Positions 44,748-52,970 of a stretch of 64,000 nt of DNA are shown piece after piece. The stretch is taken from the NCBI GenBank assembly GCA_964625575.1, contig CAZVBQ010000002.1, forward strand, positions 186,001 through 250,000, in the 5' to 3' direction. The notes under the pieces are model-generated. The model saw only the letters and a program-made list of their open reading frames with translations. It had not been told where the DNA came from and did not search any database. The position numbers and the translations under genes were made by a program. Numbering within the stretch: the stretch's first letter is position 1; every line of letters begins with the position of its first letter. This stretch comes from UTCHB3 sp964625575 (GTDB taxonomy: Bacteria; Bacteroidota; Ignavibacteria; Ignavibacteriales; Ignavibacteriaceae).

Positions 44748-46877
44748 ATGAAAAAGCTTATCCTGAAATTCAATATCATCCTCCGTCGCTACACGGTTCT
44801 GACGAAGTTAGTGCTGATCGGGCTTTTACTTGGTATTCCACTTACCATTCTTCTCTTTATAAGTCTTTCAAACCTGCTTGACACGGTTGATTTCGTGAGC
44901 ATGGAGAAAGCCGGAGTAAAGATTTTCCGTCCGCTTACCTCGCTTCAGGTTCACCTGATGGAGCACAAGTCGTACACATTCTCGGGTAATGCTTCCGGGC
45001 ACGATTTTCAATCCGAGATCGCCGTGCTCAACTCCCGTATCAAAGACGAGTTCGACAAACTGATAACAGCAACCCAGGAGAAGGGGAGCCTGATCTCGAT
45101 TGACGAAGAGACTTTGAGCAAGGAAGAGGAATACTACGTCTCACCGAGGGCACTTATGGCAAGGTGGGAAAAGCTTATCTCGAAGGGGCGGAACATATCA
45201 GCGAGTGAACTCCGGATCGAGTATGATAAACTCGCGGCTGACATCCAGAAACTGATGAAACTCGTAACCATAAGATCAAGGCTGATCCTTGATCCCGAGG
45301 GTGACTCATACCACCTGATGTATGTAGCAGTGCACAAAATGCCGAAAGTGCACGACCTTATCGGGAACGCGTTCGTACTCGCGATCGAGGATGAGCAGGA
45401 TAGTGTTTTTAATTCTGACCGCCTCTCAGAGATGATATACCTCAGCAGAAGCTTAAAAAACAACATAACAGACGAGATCCCCTCCGCCATTAACACGGCC
45501 ATAGAGCTTGATCCCGAGTTCAACGGCAAACAGGAATCGATAGCCAGGATCCTCTCACCTTTGCTTGACCGATACAAGTCGGAGATGGTCTCATTGGTCG
45601 AGATCTACGAGAACATCATCAGGAACAACAGGACATACGGTATCGAAGACCTGACGGGGATGACGATCGTGAACCTTGACCAGAGTCTTGAGTTCTCAAA
45701 CGCCACATTCAACGAGCTTGACAAAGTGCTGGAGACAGCAACCTTAAGGGTTTACTACCGGATAGTTTTCCGTCTGATGATCGCTGCCGGGGCTTTCTTG
45801 CTCGCCATGATCTTCATTTATTTCACCGCGCGCGGGATCATCAACCCCGTAAACGGTGTGGCGGAAATTGCCAACAGCCTCGCGGAGGGTGATATTAAAA
45901 CCTCGAAGGAGAAGATCAACGCCCTTGAGACAAAGTACCTGATCTCACGAGAGAAGCCCGCGAAGGAGAAAGATGAGATCTGGAACCTCTTCCGGGCGAT
46001 CCGCACCACGATCTTCGATCTTGAAGAACTTCTGGGCGAGGTCGGGAAGGCGGGTATCGCTGTCACTTCCTCTGTCACGCAGATATCATCATCCGTTCAT
46101 GCCCTCAACGCGGCTATCAACCAGCAGGCGGCATCAACCGCGGAGGTTAATGCCACCGGGAAAGAGATATACAGCAGTTCGATCGATCTTTCAAGAACCG
46201 TGGGCGAGGTAGCCGACAAATCAGGGAAATCGCTGCAACTCGCCGACAGGGGAGTTGCCGGTCTCAACGAGATCACCGGCTCAATGACATCACTCGAAGA
46301 AGGGTCACGCGACATTTCCGAAAAGCTTTCGCTTCTTTATCAAAAAACCGCTAACATTTCTAATGTTATCACCACAATTACAAAAATTGCCACACAGACA
46401 AACCTTCTGTCACTCAACGCTTCAATAGAGGCTGAAAAAGCCGGTGAGTACGGAGCCGGATTCTCGGTGGTGGCAGCCGAAATAAAGCGACTCGCTGAAG
46501 AGACCGCGATGGCTGCCCTTGAGATCGAAGAGATGATCCACGAGATGCAGCAGGCGGTTAAAGCCGGGGTTATTGGCGTCGAGGTTTACACCGGAACAAC
46601 CCGCTCAAGCGCCGGGAGAATATCGGGCATTGCCGAGAGCATAAATGAGATAATTCAGTACACGCGTGACGTTCTGCCAAGTTTTGAAGTGGTGAGCTCA
46701 CAGATGCAGATGCAGACCGATGGCGCGGCACAGATCAGTGACGCGATGAACGAGCTGAACTCTGTGGCTCTTCACACAAGGGAGTCAATTTCCGAGTTCA
46801 GTGAGATCACACAGCGTCTTGAAGGGGCTGTTGTATCACTGCGCGAAGTGGTCTCAAAATTCAGGTTCGGGGGTTAA
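44748..46877 (+). CDS. Methyl-accepting chemotaxis protein, helical sensor type
   Basis: Second receptor of the operon, 709 residues. It has TM1 (VLIGLLLGIPLTILLFISL), a mostly helical periplasmic region of about 300 residues without a Cache pattern, TM2 (LMIAAGAFLLAMIFIYF), a HAMP-like segment (RGIINPVNGVAEIANSLAEGD), and a signalling domain with the tip ATQTNLLSLNASIEAEKAGEY. The cytoplasmic parts of both receptors are alike but the sensor regions are not, so the pair probably arose by sensor replacement or fusion of different inputs. No C-terminal pentapeptide (ends KFRFGG). 3 bp upstream of the TTG-started cheW. Confidence 0.92.
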   Translation: MKKLILKFNIILRRYTVLTKLVLIGLLLGIPLTILLFISLSNLLDTVDFVSMEKAGVKIFRPLTSLQVHLMEHKSYTFSGNASGHDFQSEIAVLNSRIKDEFDKLITATQEKGSLISIDEETLSKEEEYYVSPRALMARWEKLISKGRNISASELRIEYDKLAADIQKLMKLVTIRSRLILDPEGDSYHLMYVAVHKMPKVHDLIGNAFVLAIEDEQDSVFNSDRLSEMIYLSRSLKNNITDEIPSAINTAIELDPEFNGKQESIARILSPLLDRYKSEMVSLVEIYENIIRNNRTYGIEDLTGMTIVNLDQSLEFSNATFNELDKVLETATLRVYYRIVFRLMIAAGAFLLAMIFIYFTARGIINPVNGVAEIANSLAEGDIKTSKEKINALETKYLISREKPAKEKDEIWNLFRAIRTTIFDLEELLGEVGKAGIAVTSSVTQISSSVHALNAAINQQAASTAEVNATGKEIYSSSIDLSRTVGEVADKSGKSLQLADRGVAGLNEITGSMTSLEEGSRDISEKLSLLYQKTANISNVITTITKIATQTNLLSLNASIEAEKAGEYGAGFSVVAAEIKRLAEETAMAALEIEEMIHEMQQAVKAGVIGVEVYTGTTRSSAGRISGIAESINEIIQYTRDVLPSFEVVSSQMQMQTDGAAQISDAMNELNSVALHTRESISEFSEITQRLEGAVVSLREVVSKFRFGG

Positions 46878-46880
46878 TAC

Positions 46881-47339
46881 TTGCTCTGCCTTACATTCGA
46901 GATCGGAGAGAACCGTTACGCGGTCAACGCGAATGAAGTGGTTGAAGTGGCTCCACCCGTCAATCTTACCACATTTCCGAAAGCACCTTCTTATTTCGCG
47001 GGAAGATTCAATTTCCGCGGCGAGATCATTCCCGTGATCGATCTCAGGGATCTCCTCATGGGTCTGACCACAAAAAGGTACCTGAGCACGAGGATCATCG
47101 TGGTTAATTACGATACCGGGGAGCAGATCCGCAAGCTCGGGCTACTGAGTGAAAAAGTGATGGATATTATCCGGATAAAAGAAGAAGAGTTGCAGAATCC
47201 CGGGCTTATCACGGAAGAAACCGGATATTTGGGACAATTGATCAATTTGAAGACCGGGGTGGTTCAACTTATCTCGGTTAAAGAGCTTCTTCCTTCGTAC
47301 CTCAGGAAGAATCTGTTTCGGGAGGCGGCCGGTGAGTAA
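46881..47339 (+). CDS. cheW: CheW coupling protein (WspB position)
   Basis: SH3-like adaptor that links receptors to CheA. The 152-residue product is a single CheW domain: FEIGENRYAVNANEVVEVAP, then FAGRFNFRGEIIPVIDLRDLL, typical of the family. TTG start, after the receptor stop at 3 bp distance. It overlaps the CheR gene by 8 bp. Its place between receptors and CheR matches wspB in the Wsp operon. Confidence 0.9.
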   Translation: MLCLTFEIGENRYAVNANEVVEVAPPVNLTTFPKAPSYFAGRFNFRGEIIPVIDLRDLLMGLTTKRYLSTRIIVVNYDTGEQIRKLGLLSEKVMDIIRIKEEELQNPGLITEETGYLGQLINLKTGVVQLISVKELLPSYLRKNLFREAAGE

Positions 47340-48600
47340 CACTTTAACCGCGCTCAGGGAGATCACAACTCTTCTGGCTGAAAGGATCGGTCTCGACTAT
47401 TCAACAATCGGCATGAAAAGTATTGAACTGGCCGTAAACCGGAAGATGAAAGCCACGAATGTGGAGTCGATCGGAAAGTTCTTCGAAATATTGAGGAAGG
47501 ATGAGGGGGAGTTTCAGGCTTTTGTTGAGTCGATAGTTGTACCTGAAACCTGGTTTTTCAGGGATCTGGAACCATTCAATTTTTTCAAGAATGAGATCAC
47601 GGGCAGGTTTATGACGCCGGTTCCCCGTCCGGTAAGAATACTTTCAATTCCTTCATCCACCGGTGAGGAGCCCTACTCGGTCGCGATGTCGCTCCTTGAT
47701 GTGGGTTTTCCGCCGGAACTCGCTCTGATTGACGCGGTTGATATAAGTGAAAAAGCCATCAGGAAGGGGAAAACCGCCCTTTTTGGCAAGTCTTCTTTCA
47801 GAGGCGACGATGAGGGGATGATCTCGCGCTATTTCACGCGGGAAGGGGATTCATTCAAATTGAGCGACCATGTGAGGGGGATGGTAAATTTTCGCAGGGA
47901 TAATCTTGCCTCACCCGGATTTCTCGCCGGGAGCCAGCAATACGATATGATATTCTGCAGAAATCTCGTTATCTATCTCGATAAACAGGCGAGGGAACTC
48001 GCGGTCACGAATATCAAAAGACTTCTCCGGAAGGGTGGTTTGCTCTTTTCCGGACACACCGAGGTTATGTTTTTCTCCGGATCAGGATTCTCCACCATAT
48101 CAAGGCCCAAGACTTTCGCGCTTCTGAATGAAGAAGCAACACCAAGGGTGGCTGCTTCAACGGGTACCGCGGTCCCGGTTGCCGGATTCCACGGAAGTGG
48201 CGTGGGAACCAGATTTGTGAGACCATCAGCCGTCGTGAAAGAGAAAGTGACCAAACGGCTCGAGGAGAGCAGGGTAATGCCGGGAAACGGATTTGATATC
48301 GAGTATATCCGCGGGCTCGCAGACGGTGGCGACTACCTGTCTGCAAGAAAAAAGTGCGAAGAACTTGTGTTTAAGGACCCCGTCAACAGGGAACTCCTCT
48401 GTCTCATGGGAGTGATAGATCATGCCACGGGACTAATCGACGAGGCGGAGAACAACTTTCTTAAAGTGCTCTACCTCGAACCGAATCATGAAGAAGCACT
48501 CGTTCATATAAGCCTTCTTTATGAAGAGAAGGGTGACATTGCCCGGGCAAAAGTTTACAGGGACCGGCTAAAAAGAATTTCTGACAGGAAAAGGTCATGA
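47332..48600 (+). CDS. cheR: CheR methyltransferase with C-terminal TPR-like region (WspC-like)
   Basis: SAM-dependent methyltransferase for receptor glutamates. The 422-residue product has a CheR N-terminal helical domain (SIGKFFEILRKDEGEFQAFV), the ETWFFRDLEPF motif, the SAM site ILSIPSSTGEEPYSVAMSLL and a FCRNLVIYL segment, then a linker and C-terminal TPR-like helices (LLCLMGVIDHATGLIDEAEN, EALVHISLLYEEKGDIARA). CheR fused to TPRs is the WspC architecture. The usual SSGEEPYS... Cys-containing pattern has SSTGEEP here, which is normal for this group. GTG start overlapping cheW. It should methylate the upstream receptors despite their missing pentapeptide. Confidence 0.92.
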   Translation: MSNTLTALREITTLLAERIGLDYSTIGMKSIELAVNRKMKATNVESIGKFFEILRKDEGEFQAFVESIVVPETWFFRDLEPFNFFKNEITGRFMTPVPRPVRILSIPSSTGEEPYSVAMSLLDVGFPPELALIDAVDISEKAIRKGKTALFGKSSFRGDDEGMISRYFTREGDSFKLSDHVRGMVNFRRDNLASPGFLAGSQQYDMIFCRNLVIYLDKQARELAVTNIKRLLRKGGLLFSGHTEVMFFSGSGFSTISRPKTFALLNEEATPRVAASTGTAVPVAGFHGSGVGTRFVRPSAVVKEKVTKRLEESRVMPGNGFDIEYIRGLADGGDYLSARKKCEELVFKDPVNRELLCLMGVIDHATGLIDEAENNFLKVLYLEPNHEEALVHISLLYEEKGDIARAKVYRDRLKRISDRKRS

Positions 48601-49265
48601 CCGGTAACGAAAAGAAATGCTGGAAAGTTACAGGAGTTTTTGGCGACAAATCGTGTGAAAGCCTCAAAGAGTACCTCCATTGCAAGCATTGCCCCGTTTA
48701 CTCCGGTGCCGCCCGGGAGTTTTTTGACAGGGAAGTGCCGCCTGAATTTATCGAATCTTGGACTGTTGCCCTCTCCAGAAAGAAGGAGATAGTAGAGAAA
48801 GGTGATCTTTCTGTAACCATCTTCAGGCTCGGCAGTGAGTATCTCGCGATCCCGACCGATGCTTTTCTGGTGGCGGTCGAAGTGAAACCTGTGCACTTCG
48901 TGCCGTTCAGAACGAACAAATCATTTCGTGGTATTGTAAACGTTGATGGCGAACTCCTCCTCTGTTACAGTCTGGAGAATCTTCTGGGCATTACCAGAGT
49001 GCCTGTTGAATCGGGGGGTGACCGGGCGATTTACAACAGGATGGTAGCGATCCGCGGTGCTAATGAGAGGGTGGTCTTCGAAGTCGATGAAGTTATCGGT
49101 GTCTCAAGGGTTTCCTCCTCCCTTATCTCCAAACTTCCTTCCACCGCGCAAAAGGCGGGTGAGATATTCTCCCGCGGTATATTTGAGGCCGGGGGTGTAA
49201 CTGCAGCGCTGCTTGATGAGCATAAAGTCTGCGAATCGTTCAGATCAACATTAAAGTTTCAGTGA
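48597..49265 (+). CDS. CheW-domain protein with N-terminal Cys cluster (WspD-like)
   Basis: A 222-residue coupling protein: residues ~1-60 contain a Cys-rich head, Cys8, Cys20, Cys29 and Cys32 within KKCWKVTGVFGDKSC and HCKHCPVY, then a CheW domain (~75-220) with LAIPTDAFLVAVEVKPVHFV and GIVNVDGELLLCYSLENLL region. The CW..GV.GD.SC....HC.NCPVY pattern is one I recall from WspD-type adaptors. The four Cys could bind a metal or respond to redox; that is inference. It overlaps cheR and cheA by 4 bp each. Confidence 0.88.
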   Translation: MTGNEKKCWKVTGVFGDKSCESLKEYLHCKHCPVYSGAAREFFDREVPPEFIESWTVALSRKKEIVEKGDLSVTIFRLGSEYLAIPTDAFLVAVEVKPVHFVPFRTNKSFRGIVNVDGELLLCYSLENLLGITRVPVESGGDRAIYNRMVAIRGANERVVFEVDEVIGVSRVSSSLISKLPSTAQKAGEIFSRGIFEAGGVTAALLDEHKVCESFRSTLKFQ

Positions 49266-51964
49266 AAATGCAGAACACCGTTTTACTCGAGATATTCAAG
49301 AATGTAATAAAAGATAACCTGCCGAAGATCGAGTCGGCGGTTACCTCCGGTTCTGCTGAGGATCTTAAGTCACTCGGCTCTGTTATACAGGCGATCCGTT
49401 CAGCCGCCAAGGTTGTGGGTGTAACCCGGGTCGCCGGTCTCTGCAAATCGCTTGAGGGCTTTATCGCCCGCTCGGTTGAGGCGGGAACCGGCTTAAGCGA
49501 ACTGGAACGGAACTTTTTTTCAACCGTCGCCGAGTTGTTAAGTCAGTTTCTCGCGGTTGACGCGGCACAGATACCTGAAGTGGCAGAGGGGAACGGTCAG
49601 GTGATACAAGACCTGGCGGACCATTTCGATAAACCGGTGTCAGTCCCGCCACCTGAACAGGTGAAAGAAGAACCCAAGAAACAAAAGCCAACATTCGATC
49701 CCGTTCTGGTGGATCTGTTCAAAATAGAGCTTGAGTCGCACACCAAAGTGCTTGAGAAAGGGCTTGTTGAAGCCGAGGGTGAAACCTCGAACGAGAAGCT
49801 TGAACCCCTGATGCGCTCCGCCCACTCGATCAAGGGTGCCGCGAGGATCGTGGGCATCCATCAGGCAGTTGGGCTCGCCCACGCGATGGAAGACGTGTTA
49901 AGCCTCGCCATAAAAGGGGAGGTAAAACTTTCAGCCGACCATATTGACCTTCTTCTCCGGGGGAATGACCTTTTCAAAGTGATTGCGGGGCTCCCCGTTG
50001 ACGACATTATTTCCGGAATTGACGCGCGAGTGGAAGAGATCAACGAACTTTCCTCCCTCTTGAATGCCGCCCAAAAGGGTGAAGTGGCAAAGCCGGCACC
50101 AAAGAAAGCACCCGCTCCCGGCGTGGATACACAGACCCACGCTGCACAGGCACCACCTCCGGTTGAAACAACAAATATCAATACGCCACCACCTCCCCCA
50201 CCCGCGAAGCAGGAAAAAAAGGAGGATGCCCTCTTTGTCAGGGTTTTGGCGGATAATCTTAACCGGCTCCTCGGGCTCGCCGGTGAGATCAAGATTCAGG
50301 CGAAATTCACCAAGCCGTTCCGTGGATATCTTCTTGCTGCCAAACAAACGCTAAGGGAGGCGACACGCGCGCAGGAAGCACTTGAAGGAAGGATTGAAGA
50401 GACCGGCGCAACGGAACAATATGCCGGTGAACTTGACGCCATAAGGGAGGTGGTTGAAAGACTCGAGTGGACCATTAGCACGATGATCGACAAGTTCGAT
50501 GTATTCTCCCGGAATATTGAGCGGCTTTCAGACTCTCTCGGCAATCAGGTGGTTGAATCGAAAATGAGACCTGTCGCGGATGGCCTGCATGGCATCCCAA
50601 GAATGGTGCGGGAGCTTGCTAAAGACTCGGGTAAAAAGATTAAACTTGAAATAACGGGCGATGACACGATGATCGACCGTGACATCCTCGACAAGATCGA
50701 GGCCCCCCTCTCACACCTGATCGCCAATGCCGCGGATCATGGCATTGAGTCGCCGGAAGAAAGAGTGGCTGCCGGAAAATCTGAAACCGGCAGGATCACC
50801 CTCGAAGCAGGGCACCGCGCGGGCTACCTTAATATTGTGGTCACCGATGATGGCAAGGGAATAGACACCGAGCGGATAAAGAAAAAAGTGATCGAAAAAG
50901 GTTACGTAACCGCTGAAATGGCAGAAAGCCTCAGCAAATCAGAGCTGCTCGATTTCCTCTTCCTCCCAGGATTCACCACAAAAGGTGACGTAACCAAAGT
51001 CTCCGGAAGAGGCGTAGGGCTTGATATTGTAATGACACTGATACATCAGGTTGGCGGGAAAACAAAGATCGACTCCGAGCCCGGTGAAGGGAGTTCATTC
51101 ACGCTTCAGCTTCCGGTTACACTTTCCGTTATACGCGCGTTGCTGCTGAAGGTGAATGGCGAACTTTACGCCATGCCGCTCTCCCGGGTTGAAACACTCT
51201 TCAGTATAAGTGAGCGGGAGATAAACACAGTTGAAGACAGGCAATACTACAAGGCGGGAGATGAGAATATCGGAATCGTTAATTTTGCCCGGCTGATGAA
51301 CCTTCCGGGTGAAGGCGACAAAGGTGAATTTATAAATCTCGCTGTGGTTGGCGACAGAACCTCGAAATACGCCGTTGCAGTCGATGCTTTTCTCGGGGAA
51401 CGTGACCTCGTGGTAACCGCGATTGATGCAAAGTTGGGTAAAATACCCAACATCTCCTCCGCGGCAATTCTTGAAGAAGGCTCAATTGCCCTCATAATCG
51501 ATCCTGATGATCTTGTACGGTCAATTGATAAGTATGTTTACGGCGCAAGGCCCGACAAAGTGGCATCCGGGGTGTTCACTCGCGGCAAAACAAAGTCGAT
51601 ACTTGTCGTTGATGACTCTCTCACTGTCAGGGAAGTGGAGCGGAAACTGCTCGAAAACAACGGCTACAGTGTCACGACCGCGATCGACGGGGTGGATGGA
51701 TTCAATACCCTTCAGAGGGAGTTGTTCGATCTGGTTATCACCGACGTTGACATGCCGAGAATGAACGGGATCCAGCTCGTGGAGAAGATAAAGTCAGATC
51801 CACGCTACAAGGATATCCCCGTGATGATAGTTTCATACAAAGACAGGGAAGAAGACCGTTTAAGAGGATTGAACGCGGGCGCGAACTATTACCTTACTAA
51901 AAGCTCGTTTCATGATGAAAGTCTGGTAAATGCTGTGATTGATCTTATAGGAGAAGCCGAATGA
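49262..51964 (+). CDS. cheA: CheA-type hybrid histidine kinase with receiver (WspE-like)
   Basis: Central kinase of the operon, 900 residues. Order: a degenerate Hpt-like domain (~1-110), where Gln43 takes the phospho-His place; an active Hpt with His188 in RSAHSIKGAARIVG; a Pro-rich linker (PPPPPPAK); dimerisation helices; HATPase (IANAADHGIESPEE, VTDDGKGID, GRGVGLDIV); a CheW-like regulatory domain; and a C-terminal receiver with Asp828 in FDLVITDVDMP. CheA fused to a receiver is the WspE layout. GTG start overlaps the preceding stop (GTGA). It should phosphorylate the receiver, the CheB and the final response regulator. Confidence 0.95.
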   Translation: MKMQNTVLLEIFKNVIKDNLPKIESAVTSGSAEDLKSLGSVIQAIRSAAKVVGVTRVAGLCKSLEGFIARSVEAGTGLSELERNFFSTVAELLSQFLAVDAAQIPEVAEGNGQVIQDLADHFDKPVSVPPPEQVKEEPKKQKPTFDPVLVDLFKIELESHTKVLEKGLVEAEGETSNEKLEPLMRSAHSIKGAARIVGIHQAVGLAHAMEDVLSLAIKGEVKLSADHIDLLLRGNDLFKVIAGLPVDDIISGIDARVEEINELSSLLNAAQKGEVAKPAPKKAPAPGVDTQTHAAQAPPPVETTNINTPPPPPPAKQEKKEDALFVRVLADNLNRLLGLAGEIKIQAKFTKPFRGYLLAAKQTLREATRAQEALEGRIEETGATEQYAGELDAIREVVERLEWTISTMIDKFDVFSRNIERLSDSLGNQVVESKMRPVADGLHGIPRMVRELAKDSGKKIKLEITGDDTMIDRDILDKIEAPLSHLIANAADHGIESPEERVAAGKSETGRITLEAGHRAGYLNIVVTDDGKGIDTERIKKKVIEKGYVTAEMAESLSKSELLDFLFLPGFTTKGDVTKVSGRGVGLDIVMTLIHQVGGKTKIDSEPGEGSSFTLQLPVTLSVIRALLLKVNGELYAMPLSRVETLFSISEREINTVEDRQYYKAGDENIGIVNFARLMNLPGEGDKGEFINLAVVGDRTSKYAVAVDAFLGERDLVVTAIDAKLGKIPNISSAAILEEGSIALIIDPDDLVRSIDKYVYGARPDKVASGVFTRGKTKSILVVDDSLTVREVERKLLENNGYSVTTAIDGVDGFNTLQRELFDLVITDVDMPRMNGIQLVEKIKSDPRYKDIPVMIVSYKDREEDRLRGLNAGANYYLTKSSFHDESLVNAVIDLIGEAE

Positions 51965-52968
51965 GAATAGGGATCGTGAACGATCTCTCACTGGCTGTTG
52001 AAGCATTGAGGAGAGTTGTAAAATCCGTTGAAGGGTTTGAGATAGCATGGGTTGCATTCGACGGTCGGCAGGCCGTTGAAATGGCGGTGAAAGACACCCC
52101 CGACCTGATCCTGATGGATCTTATAATGCCCGTTATGGATGGCGTGCAGGCAACTGCGGAGATAATGAAGAAGGCACCGTGTGCCATCCTTGTGGTCACC
52201 GCTTCTGTTGGTGCCAATTCCGCCAAGGTTTTCGAGGCAATGGGGCACGGGGCGCTCGATGCCGTCGCCACCCCCGTGTTCGATTTCTCGGGCAATGCCA
52301 CCGGTGCCACGGAGCTGGTGAACAAGATCCACTCGCTCAGGAGGCTGATCAACGGCAAGAACTATTTCAAACCTGTAATGCCAAAAGCCCCAAAAGGTGA
52401 TTCACCCCTCGTGGGTATCGGTTCATCCACCGGGGGGCCGAAGGCGCTCGCCACAATAGTAACCGCCCTTCCTTCAAATTTTATCGCTTCTGTTGTGATA
52501 ATTCAGCATGTTGACCAAAGATTCGCCGAGGAACTTGCCACCTGGCTGAACAAACAGACCACCCTGCCGGTCTCGATCGCGGTACAGGGTAACGTGCCTG
52601 TTGCCGGCAACATATACGTGGCAGGTACAAATGATCACCTGATCATCGACCGGGGCGGGAGATTTGCCTACGTGACCGAGCCAAAAGATTATCCATACAG
52701 GCCATCGGTCGATACATTTTTTCAGTCACTTGCCGAGAACCGTACCGGCCGTGACACCGCGATACTGTTAACCGGAATGGGGAGGGATGGCGCCGAGGGA
52801 CTCCTGAAGTTGAAAAACCTCGGATGGCTGACAATAGCCCAGGATGAAGCGTCCTCCATCGTTTACGGAATGCCAAAAGCCGCCGTTGAACTTGATGCAG
52901 CCAAAAAGATACTCAACCCTGAGAAAATAGCGCAGGAACTCACCCTGCTTTATGGAAGAAAGGATTAA
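51961..52968 (+). CDS. cheB: CheB receptor methylesterase/deamidase (WspF-like)
   Basis: A 335-residue receiver plus methylesterase. Receiver phospho-acceptor is Asp53 in LILMDLIMPVMDG; the catalytic domain has VGIGSSTGGPKA (Ser), IIQHVDQRF (His) and LLTGMGRDGAEG (Asp). Several stretches, for example MRIGIVND and CAILVVTASVGAN, are as I recall them in WspF. Removes methyl groups added by CheR and so adapts the receptors. It starts with ATG in a 4-bp overlap with cheA and ends 2 bp before the response regulator. Confidence 0.94.
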   Translation: MRIGIVNDLSLAVEALRRVVKSVEGFEIAWVAFDGRQAVEMAVKDTPDLILMDLIMPVMDGVQATAEIMKKAPCAILVVTASVGANSAKVFEAMGHGALDAVATPVFDFSGNATGATELVNKIHSLRRLINGKNYFKPVMPKAPKGDSPLVGIGSSTGGPKALATIVTALPSNFIASVVIIQHVDQRFAEELATWLNKQTTLPVSIAVQGNVPVAGNIYVAGTNDHLIIDRGGRFAYVTEPKDYPYRPSVDTFFQSLAENRTGRDTAILLTGMGRDGAEGLLKLKNLGWLTIAQDEASSIVYGMPKAAVELDAAKKILNPEKIAQELTLLYGRKD

Positions 52969-52970
52969 TA

